NCBI GenBank assembly: GCA_023634235.1
Contig: JAMKCF010000019.1
Coordinates: 5,087,947-5,151,946, forward strand
Length of the DNA stretch: 64,000 nucleotides
Source: Pisaster brevispinus
Taxonomy: Eukaryota > Echinodermata > Asteroidea > Forcipulatida > Asteriidae
Reading direction: 5' to 3'
In this document: positions 38,601 through 50,600 of the stretch, piece by piece
Layout of the letters: each line of letters opens with the position of its first letter
Position numbering within the stretch: position 1 is the stretch's first letter
Position numbers and translations under genes: made by a program
The notes under the pieces: generated by a model
What the model was told of the DNA's origin: nothing
Databases searched by the model: none
Seen by the model: only the letters and a program-made list of their open reading frames with translations

Positions 38601-41600
38601 CTTCATATCACTATAGAGCTTAGTGAAGGTAGCCATCTCTTCCCCTCTCACCTCACTTTCACCTTTCTCTAAAAAAACCACAGAAATCAGACAGGGTAAG
38701 TGGAGTTCAATGTTGCTGGGTTGAACTATTCACAGCTAAAGGAAGGTAAATACACCAGTTGTAATCAATTTAAAGGTGTAAGATTGAAAACACACTGACA
38801 GTTCTGAGCGAAGAAGTCAGCTCTAATTGGGTATTACAAAGTAAAGTTTAAAATAGAATTTTAAAGTTTGTGTTCGGGAACGAATGTATGAAAAGTAATG
38901 TATGACAAGTTTGTAAATATCTCATGTCACAATGCAAAAAGAATCCATCAAACCAACCATTGATTTGGCCTTGCAACACATTTTCACCTTAACAATTTAA
39001 ATATCTTTTAAAAAAGAGTTTGAAGTCATTACCGGTAATTGGTTTTGCAAAACGTAGAGGTTAATATTTTAATATTTCTTACACAGGAAACATCCTGTGA
39101 AAGTTTCATTTGAATACAGTGACTACTTGTTGAGAAAATAGAAAAAAACTGTCACGGTGTTTTCATCAAGAATGCCTAATCCATCCACGTTTAGCGAGGT
39201 GACATTGGCACCAACTGCATCTCAGGCCGTAGTGAAGGCCTCTTTCAAACAGACACCATGTAAACTTCAAAAAGTCACCTGTAGGCAACCTTTTGGAGAT
39301 TCTAATTTTTCAACACAAACTTTTACTGGTTTCTAACCAATGGGGGCACTTCAAAGGAAATATTTTGGCAGGATGTTTACTACCACTACCGTCTTTATAA
39401 CAATTAGTACATAGTAAGTTTTCAGATAAAATTTACACATTTCTTCTCCGGGTCATCACCAAAGTATGACCCTACCTTTATATCAAATCAAATTCATCAA
39501 ATTTAGGCGCAAATTTTTCTATTCCCACTACTTCATCACCATGATGAAAAACGTCAATTTGTTTGTCAAATAACCATCAATTTGTGTTGTATTGCTGCAC
39601 GTTCACATGCAATCTGCATTGATTTTTCTCTGTTGTTAACATTTGACTGATCAGCAATCCTGGATTTTCTTATTAAAATGTCAGTCAAACAATGATCACA
39701 TGAAATCTGATTTGGCTCTTTCCATTATTTCACCCATGCCTTTTTACACATGTAAGCAACTATTTCTTTCTGTTTTTACTCAATCACTGAGTACCCCCTT
39801 TGATCCACAACTGTCAAGGGCATTTAACCTTTAACATAAACTGTTGCTGCTGAAATGGGAAACGGACTTTGTTAATAAAAGTGAAAATCTTCAGAACCAT
39901 GTACCATTTCAATTTACAACTCCGGTGTATTTTGACCTTCAACAATTCATTAAACGTCCTCACAGATGTTGACAATCTGCATCTCCTATGTTTACACTGT
40001 GTTTAAATTCACTGTAAATAAGTCCAGAAAAAGGAGGAAACTTGCTGTACCAAGGGTAAATCTGTATAATGTGTTTATCTTGAAAAGGTTCTGGCCTTGG
40101 TGCTAGACACGAATTGAATTACAGGTGGACATTTTCAAAACGATAAATATTTAGCACAGGAAGTCGTTGGATATGACGTGCATCAGAACTGTTCAACCAT
40201 GGCGCTAGCTCAATAATAATAATACTAAGTTCTCATAATGCTGCTCACGCCCAAAGGGAATCCAAAAGCGCTCATTGTTTTTGTTTTTTTATACAAGTGG
40301 GCAGAGCTATGTTTGAAAATATAAGACACATTTTACATATCGCACCATGTTTAATGATTTACAAGGTGATGTGATGCATACATAATGCAGTCTACCAGAT
40401 AAGAGCCTTATAAACAGCTTGCTCCGTAGGTGATTTGCTCACTTTGGAACGATCTACGGGCACTGTTTGACACATGATTGTCACACAGTTAACAAGTTTT
40501 CTGGATACAGAGTGCATCTACATGTAAGTTAAAAATTTCAATGTTGTTTTTTTAACTTGATCTTTAAAACAAAATCACATAAAAAAAATGATTTTCAAAG
40601 AAAGGAAGTGTATTAAAATCAGAAAACTGATATAACAGTACTTTTAAAATGTTGGGTTATATATTGTAAAAAGTGTGGTTTATTCAAAATTTTGAAATTT
40701 ATCCACCTTTTTGATACATTTTTGATGACTTATTTTAGAGTATATAAATTAATGTCAAAGTTGAATGCAAGGTAAATGGAGACTCTTCTTCTTCACATTC
40801 TTTTTAAAAAGGGCTGTGACGTCAATCTCAGTTTTGTGATGCACTCATTTTCCATTTGATAAGAGTCCTTATGAAAGTGGAGGGAAAAAGTCTCTAACCT
40901 CACGTTTAAATGGTGTCAAGTCTCCGATTTTATTTTATTATAGTGAAATTTGAAAAAGTACATCATTGGACAGGAATTTTTGTCAGTTAAATGATCAAAG
41001 TCAACACTGTTTTCATTAAATATAGGGGACATTCACGAATGACCTAAACGTTCCCCACACAAAAATGTACACACAAACAAATTTGAAATATGACTTCATT
41101 GGATGTTTTTGGATTATAACAAGTTCTGCAACAGAGTCTCAATTATAACAGCATTTTACACAATTTCAATGTGAGGTTAGCATGGTTAGAGCCTTGTAAT
41201 TTTCCCCCCACTTTCATAAGGACTTTATCTATTGGAAAATGAGTACATGTACATGTACATGACAAAACTAAGTTTAAGAAGAGCCCCTCTCTTTAATAAC
41301 AGTGCTTTTTCAAAATAACTTTTACTTTATAATTATACCAAAACAGCAAACAGGGATACCATCATGTTTTTTGTCTTCACATCCAGGTTTTACATCGACT
41401 ACAGCAGTGGAGGAGGTTGACAGTTTCTACCATCTCCTTTTAATAAACAAAAGTGTTGCAGTATTACCGGAGGCCTCATTAAAATCCCACCATCATTTCA
41501 TTAGAGTTGTCCGAGTTTGTAAAACTTAAAATCTTACAATCAAACCCAACTTAGGCAGCATGCAGCAAGTACACCTCCTTAACACTAGCAACATCACAAG

Positions 41601-44600
41601 CACCATCGCACCCTTTGATAAACCGCCAGTAAGTGATGCAGATGGTGACTTAGCAAGTGCGAGCAACAATTGGGGTAACTTTGCTGAAAGTGACTTTGTC
41701 TTAGCGCTCTATGCTATAATCTGCTCCATAGGGCTAGCTGGTAATCTCCTGGTTGCTGTCGTGCTACTCCGCGTGCCAAGCCTTAGATCAAACACCAGTG
41801 ATTTCTTGGTACATTTATCCCTTGTGGATTTCATCGTCAGCGTACTTGTCATCCCCTTTAAGCTTGTACCTACAGAAGGCACAGCATCCCCAAACACCGG
41901 CCTCTTTGCTGAGCTAAGATGCAGACTGTACGTTGGGCAGTTTCTCTTCTGGGTTAGTGCTTCTATCTCCGTCTTCAGTCTGGTCACCGTAAACGTTGAG
42001 AGATTTGTGGCCATTCTCTACCCGCACAAGTACAAGCTCATCTTCACCAAACGAAACAAATGCTTCATCATCATTTCTTGTTGGATTTTAGGCGGACTTG
42101 CCAAAATCTTCGTCCTATTTGTGTATGATGTCAACGGAGATGGCCAGTGCATATTTCTGGGCTGGCCAAATAACAAAGTTCAAGCTGCTGTGGGGTTCTA
42201 TAATTTTATGGTCAGTTTCTTCATTCCGTTTCTTTTGATGGTTTTAGCTCAATGGAAGGTCATCTCAACCCTAAAGAGGCAAGTCACAATACTGCGGGGA
42301 CGAATGGGTGAGTAGACGTTTCTCATTTCGAAATTGACCATTACTTAAAGCCCTTGCACTGATGTGTGACAAGCACTGTATATTTAGTACTTTCTGGTGG
42401 CGTGGCGTGGTTGAGCAGATAAAAGCATGGAACTCAAGCTCTGGTGTTTCTGAACAGCAGAGTGTGGGTTCGAGTCCCGGTCTTGACACTTGTGTCCTTA
42501 AGCAAGACACTTAACCATGATTGCTTCGTCCTTCAGATGGGACGTAAAGCCGTTGGCCCTGTGTGTTGTGTAATGCACGTAAAAGAACCCAGTGCACTTA
42601 TCATAAAGAGAAGGGGTTTGCCCCGGTGTTCCTGGTTTGATTCCTTGTAAACCATTACATTGTGCTATGTAAAGGGATAGGTCTCATACTTCAACACATA
42701 GCTCAACATACCTTGTAGGACAAAAATACCGACAGCATATAGGGACCTCAAGGACCTAAAAATTGCTTGTCTCATTATTTTCAAATAATTTGTTACAACC
42801 TTTTTCTTGAATGGTTTTATATAAATTATGTACAACTTGTTATAATTTATCATTGTTGCAAAATAAATTCACCTTTGTGTCAGTGCATTAATCACCTTTG
42901 AAATTTTGCAATTTATACTTCTTTACGTAAAACCTTATATAGATTTACATGTACTTGTATATATACTTCACTATTACACCAAACCAGCAAGTTCCCAAAC
43001 TCTGCTTTTGACTTACCTGTATAGAAAATATTGTATCAATCTTGCTCTGTGATAAACAATTTACAATTTTGAAAAGCAATTTTAGTTGTAAACGCATTCT
43101 TTTTACTGTTATTTTTTTCTTATAATAAGGACAGTGCATATCATTGTCTTTTTGAAATTACTTCCAATCCTCTAGTTTTCCAAACACACCATTCAAAAAA
43201 TTGTGAAAATTTCATCAAATAAAGTGTTCTTGTTTTAGAACGAATGGCTTACGTTTTGTTAAGGAACTATGTTCATATAAGCTTAATTCAATTGCAGCAA
43301 CCGAAATAAGCACCTGGTGATTTAGGGGTGTTCCTTCCAAGCTAATTTTCTTGACTTTGACAGTGTTTCAGACATAAATATTTATCTAAGGGATTAGAAA
43401 TTTATAATTAGTGAGCTTTCTGATTAAAATCTTTGTAAAAAAGTTGGTTTCATTACCAATCCTGTACTTAAGTCTATAAATAAACATTTCGTTTATATAA
43501 CCGTTGTCTAATGATTGACCATAGTGTACATTCACCTTTCATCAATCTGCGTTACCTGCATCAAAAGTTCTGTTTACTGACCCCCTTGCACGCATGTCAC
43601 ATGCAGCATGTCTGCCATGCTTCCCCTTTTTGAAAGTCAGCACTAAAGAGCGTAAATGCCACAGCGCCTAAATGCGCACTACACTGTATAACACATAGAG
43701 ACAGTGACTCCCAAAATGGCACAACTACAATGTAAGATAATTGTGATGATGACACAAGGAGAAATGGGTCAAGAAAGTCAAATTTCTGTCTCTTTTTATG
43801 CCCTGCAGTAATTGCTGTACACGTATTATGAACCTAAAATGACATAATTAAAACAAATGCGAGTTTAACTTTAAAAATTTAGTTCCAAATCGCCATTGAG
43901 TTCAAATAATATCTACATGTATTTATGTTATTGCTAATTTCCTCTTTACAGCCTCTTCTGCACCAAAGCCATCCGAGCGACGTGAGATGTGGCACCTTAA
44001 AGCTGCTCAGAACCTAGTCAGGACACTCCTCATCTTCGTCGTGACCTTTGCCCTCTGCTGGGCTCCTGTCCAAATCACTTTCCTTGTATACAACTTTGGT
44101 GTCTATGTAGACTTCTCCTCACCAGGTTTCCACATCAGTATCATCCTGGCCGTGTGTAACTCTTGCCTGAACCCAGTCATCTACACCCTGATGAACAAGC
44201 CTTTCAGAAAGGGGATTGGAGATGCTTTCCGCAGGAGATCCTCTGGACGAGTTGGCAACAGGTCAGACGAAGGTAGCAAGTCACAAACTATCTCTACAAC
44301 CCAGAACAATAGGAACTAGAGATACTCAATTTAAGGAAGGCAGTGGGGAGGGGGTCTGCAGCATCTCCACTGACAAAATCACTAATTAATGGTGTTGGTT
44401 AATGAAAGAAATTATAATGAACTCTATGTTTAATGGACATGCTCCGATTGTCTTCAGAAGAAAGCTGGAATCTGATGTTGAATATACTGCTTTGGGTGTG
44501 AATCAACTTCGGTGTTGTTTGTGTAACTGATCTCTAAATCCCACTGGAACATCCGTGTTAATCAACCACTCCAAAGTGTCATCATCAAGCATGACCAAGC

Positions 44601-47600
44601 CAAGCCAGCAGAGCCACAAGAAGGCTTGAAAACCCACACATTGCCAATGGACTTTTATGATATGAAAACAGAAAAGAAAAACTGGAACCAAATGTCATGT
44701 ACAGTAGTGGAAGTATGTGGTGTGCACACCCATTGAAAACTCTTACCATTTAAATGTTTTTAATCAAATCTCATTCTGCACTGTGTGTAAAAAATCTTTG
44801 GTAAACTGGAACCTTCATTTCCCAAAACATACATATGCAACACTAATAATGTTTTGCTATCCTAACAGCCTAAAAGCACAAGGGATAACAAGTTTGTCCT
44901 TCTGTAAACTTGAAAAGAAAACAAATTATACAAAACAAAACAGTTCTACATGTACTTCAATTTTAATATTTCAACTTTGTTATGAATTGTTTGTATAACT
45001 TCTTCTGCTTTGCTGTGTTCTTAAAAAGGTTGAAATTAAAGTTAGTCTCTGGGACTGCTGTGGTTATAAAAAAACTGACAGTTAAGTTCTTAAATTGTAC
45101 ACTAAAACGCATTGCAGTTTTAGCTTTAAACTTAAAAAACCACAATCAGTAGCTACTGACCGATTCTAAAACATGTAAAATGGCAAATTATCCAAAGGAA
45201 ATGTTCCCAGTGACACTAGTGATCACCATCACACATTAGCTGTATATGTGAATAAATTAATGTGGACTTTATCTAGGTGTTGCTTTCTATTATTACTACT
45301 GTAGTAGGGGTGCCATCAAAAATTGCCAGCAATTTCACAATCTTACATAAGACCTTGATAGAGGGGAGGGGTCAGTGGCCAATGTCTTTACAAGATGCTT
45401 AAAAAGGTTGATTTTGCAGCAGAACAAAAAAGGGGTGATAAGAAAGGCATTCATATTGGTCTTAAATATATATTAATGCATATTTATCCAACATGCTCAG
45501 ATAATGTTGATAAATACTGCTTTTTGATGAGGGGTCTTAAAAAGTAATACTCTTAACAAGTTCGGACAACCCCTAATTGTGAAATCATTTATTTACTTTA
45601 GTTTTATGTTAATTAAAGGTGGAGCATATTAATATATGATAACCCCATATCTATGTACACATGCATGTACATGTCAATTTTAATATAATGAGTATATTGA
45701 TCTATGTGCAAACATAGGTACAATGTAGTTTATCAATGTCCTCTTCCTATACACATACAGTAGGTACTGCAGAGCTGTCAACATTTGCATCTTGCAATCG
45801 AGGAAACTTTGTACAACAATCAAGGAGATATTTAGAATTTTATTCACCATAATACATGTAACAGGGAACAAGTTTCCATAATCAAAAAGATTTTCAAATT
45901 TGTTCATCAGAACATGGAAAGATCAGATCATTTTCAGATAACTCTATGCAAAATCAGGGAGATTTGGTAGCTCTGGTGTTGTATGAACAACTGTGTGTTA
46001 AATTTGTCTATTAAGTAGAGTTTTTGGCTTTTAATTGCAAGTGATACTTTTGTGCTGCGCTTCATGGAGCAAGAAGATATATGTATAATGGTTTATTAAG
46101 CCCCGCCCCTTCAGGTATTGATCAATCACAACAGCAAATGCTTGACCAAAAGTCCAACCAACATCTAACACAATCCATACAAAATGTAAACAAGCTGCCA
46201 GCATTTGGCAAGCTGCCTTGTGTATATTGTGTGGGAAGCAATGTTTATGACCAAGACATATTGTATATCAAACATGAATGTTGTTTCCAGGCAGTTACTA
46301 TAAGCATGTATGGTGAGTGGATGGGACAAAATCCATTTTGTCACAGTGTCCCAATAATACAGTGTAAATTAATACCCCGTTCCCATATTGCTTTGTCACA
46401 TCTGACAGGCATCTCAAAATGCTCATTATTTTTGTGACAAGTCCATGTATACAGAGCTATCTTTTTGAATTATGAGATCCATTTACATTGTATAGCACCA
46501 TGTAGGCTCAACTCTTCTTCATTATCTACCACATATTGAGTTTGTCAAACATTTAACATGTATCATAAATTCCAGCTCATATTTTAAAAAGAGCGCCCTC
46601 GTATAACAAGTACATGTGTATTACAATTTGAGCTTTTTAATGATAATAAATGTATACCTCCACATCAGAAAAGAAGATCAATAGTGTTTGTCTGTTTGAA
46701 AATGTTACTAATTATTTAAGAGAAAAAGAGAAGAGAAAAAGACAACATAAAGAATGTACCAAATTCCAGTTTGGTTTTTTTTGTAAACACAGGCAAGCCC
46801 TTTTATTCTGTACCTTCTTTGTGACACTGTTAACTTGTTTGTAGTAGTTTACAACAATTTTATTTCGTTCTGTGCCTGTCAAAATTGACAGCAACTACCC
46901 CCACCCCAACAACACATCAAATTTTCTTTTGGGGCTTTGCCCTCCAATATCTAGGTTTTCCTCATCAAAGAGTCTTTGACCCCACCCCCTTCCTCTCCCC
47001 CTCCTTAGAATTTTACACTGTACCACACCATGAAGGGCAAGACGGAATGTTAATTCCGCAAGGAAATTAAATCAGGCAGGGGGTGGTTTTAGTTTAAAAG
47101 CTTCAAGAATGAAAGGTGAATATTTTCAATCTTTTTCCTTGAGAAAGCTTACTGTATAATGGTCACACCCATCATGCTGACACCCCAGCCAGGACGCCTG
47201 CAATCCGGTCTTCTTACACAAATCTTTCATCCCCTTTACTGCAGTAGTTACTCGGTGAACATTACATTTAATTTGTACAGGTTTCTCACTGAATTCGCTG
47301 ACTTTGAGATCTTATATTTTGCAGGAAAGAACCCTCTATAGCTTCAGAGGTGGCGCTTTTGCTTGCGGTTTCGGAGACTTTGTCGATGTTGAAGTCGGGG
47401 ACGGTTTTGCTTCCGTTTTTGGGGTTGTTTCCATGATCCAGCTTGTCCGTTTTGAAGAGCATGTGTCTTGTAGGTTGTTATTTTACCCGATTCTGATGTT
47501 ATTTCTAGATTGATAGCAACACCAGTCAGGGAGTGCAGACTCTTAGCCTGAATATTTGAAGGGGAAAAAAGTCACGTCAGTTGTATGATATAATATTTCT

Positions 47601-50600
47601 TGAGTTCAAGGTCTTGGAAAAAATAAACCACATATTCCAATAGCATGTGTTAAATCCAGGGGTGAAATTGTGTGAAAATGAAAAATTCCTGAAAATGTAA
47701 ATACACTTTCCTCTTGGCCTAGAAATGAAGCTCCCTGAATGTACTTGAGGTTTACAGGCTCTCTACATTCAAAATAGATGTCTGAACCTCTGGGCCAAAT
47801 TTCATAGAAAACTGCTGCGCAATAGTTTCTGCTTAAGCAGCTCTATGAAATTGGTCCCTGGGCCCAGTTGGGCCCAATTTCATAGAGCTGCTTAAGCACA
47901 AACATTTGCTAAGCACAATAAAATTTTGCTTACCAGAATAAGGTTACCAGCCAAACTACCATGTCACGTGTACAATTTGTGACTGGTATCCTGCTCATTT
48001 CTGCTTGGCAGGAAATTGTTAAGCATTATTTCCTGCTTAAGCAGCTCTATGAAATTGGTCCCTGGTCATAACAGAAGAAGTCTTTTCATCTCTGTGGTGA
48101 AAAGTTTGCCTCTTTCAAGAAAATCAGAAGGCCCAGGGAAATCAGTGAAAAATCCTGAAATCAGAAAAAAACCTCTGATTTTCTGTATTCTTTTCCAGGA
48201 ACTTACAAGTTACAAGCACAGCAACTGCAGCAAGATTGTGGTATCAACAAAGTCGTTTACTGTAATGCTCAAATTAAAAGCAATGGAATATGGAGGATTC
48301 TTCAGGAGGCTTGGATTGATGCAGATGTTATAAACTTACCGTTTTAACAAGAGTAATCTTCCGTCGTGAGAAACATTTCTGTCGGCTTCTCTTATCCTGG
48401 ATATACTTGACCATTCTTGGTCTATGCTTCTTTTCTGTACCTGTAAATTTGAAGGAGGAACAAATCACAGAGTTTTATTTTAAATGAGTACACCAGCACT
48501 GTACATCTATGTTTTATGTTATTATTTATAAAGTGCTTTTACACAAGTTTGAAATCATTCATTGTCTTCACAACATGGCATGTTAAAAGATGAGACACAT
48601 TTATGTAGCGATTTGCAGCCAACAACATCGGAAACTCCAGGGCAAACCCTTTCTCTTGTTAATACAGATACTGAGACCCCAACCCACACTCTGACAATAC
48701 CAGTATTTGAGTATTGACCCCAATGCACAACGGGGAACACACCTTCGCACAATGTGCGCCTACCAATCCCACCATTTTGGGGGTCAATTCCTTTGTGTGC
48801 ATTTTGACTTCAAAAATGGGGGATAGAATAGGCACGTTTAAGAGTGCTGCAAGTTGTACAAGGTGCACTATACCACTCAGCCACAAACTCCATGACACAG
48901 ATTGTTAACTTTCCTGACTCTATTGTTTTGAGGAACTAGTAATGAGAACTAAACCCATTTTTAGTTTCATGGCCATGCATCCTAATACACCAGACTGGAG
49001 TTTTGGTTTTATCAAAGTGTGGGTTCAGGTCCAAGTTGTGGCTCTAGTGTCCTTGAGCAAGACACTTCACCATGCAATCAATTTCTGAGACTACCAGCAC
49101 ATCCATAAACAGAGGATTACCATTTGAGAGCTGCTTAACCTTTAAGGTCCTTTGTTTACTAGATCCTGCTGTATCATCTTCTTCAGTGACCTCTACCCTT
49201 TCTTCTTCAACTTGTTTTCTCTTCCTACCACCTGTTAAGAAACAAGGAAAGTGAAACACTAGAAAGACAATTCTGATATGGTGGATACTTCCTTAGCTAC
49301 ACCTACCAAAATCATTACTTTTTAAAACGAAGCATATCTGCAGAAATATAGAGTATCTGCCATGCCTAGTGACCCTTAACCTCACAAACCCCAGACTGTT
49401 TACTAAAGAGGATTCCTCGATCCATCAAATTCCAACAGCAAACAATACTAAAACTTGACCACTGTTAGCAATGTCCTCATATGCGTACAGAATGTAAGCA
49501 CAATCGATTGGCTAAGTTTTGAACGATTACACAGCCACACAAACAAATGTATTGTGTACTACTAATAAAATATTCCTTTGAAGAAACCTTCCATTTATTT
49601 AATTATCTACCAATATTTTAATTCAGTATGAAGAAAATTTAAATTCAATTTGTAAAAACATTCTTTATTCTATAAACACAATGCTATTTTCTGTATTCAA
49701 AGTGTAGAAATGTACACAAGTGCGTATATGTATCTTTATTCCTAAATGTAGGTATGGAAAGGAACTTTTCTTTCCTTCTAAGATTACAAACAATGGAAGC
49801 CTTTGAAACACTAGGTGGCAGCAGACTTACCAGATAAATTTACATTATTTCAGGGCTCAAATTTGGGGGAAAATCCACAAGTCTACACAGTTTACTGGAC
49901 CAGAATTGTTTTTACAAGACCAGAATCTAAAAAAGTAAAACTCCCTGACATGCATTTAACTGTTTTCATTTGAACAAGCACTAAGACATGTTAGAGAATA
50001 TTTTAACCAATTTATCTTTATGTGTTTTAAGTATTCATTAGTCAATAGAATTGAAAGGTATTTATCAAACTCAAAGTCAACATTTGAACATAACTTGTTC
50101 AAGATATTACAGAGTGAGGGTATTATCATTCAAATGAAAAACACAAGACCGCTGGACTTGTCCGGTCATGAGTTAACTGGCCCACCACTAAAACCACTGG
50201 CCTCTGGCCTGCAGACCATGTGTGTAAAATTCAAGCCCTGTAGTTCTGACCATGCGGCATGTTTCCAAGAACCGTGTACCTTGGCAAATCTGACGCCACC
50301 CATTTTTCCCAAAAGTCTCCCATTGTACCAATTCCTGAACTCTATTTAAATGAATACAGGGATAAGATTTATAGTTCAGATTTACTGACCACAACCTTAT
50401 TCCTTTTCTTCCTGATTGTAAAAGGTTTAAGTATAAAATATTTTATAAGTTTCAACTAATAATACAAGTCTATCAAGAATTAAACTCCTGGCGCAATACA
50501 AGAGCTCTGCTATAAAGCCAAAAGACATGCCAAAAGGCCACAGCTACATGTATGATTTCAGGAATGAATATGTTTTAAGAGTTGTTTTAAAACAAGAGCC

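Noticed and set aside
46081..46437. 118-codon plus-strand ORF (MYNGLLSPAPSGIDQSQQQ...)
   Set aside because: Its 3' half matches a dispersed repeat also found near 40220-40380, and no domain or splice context was found.
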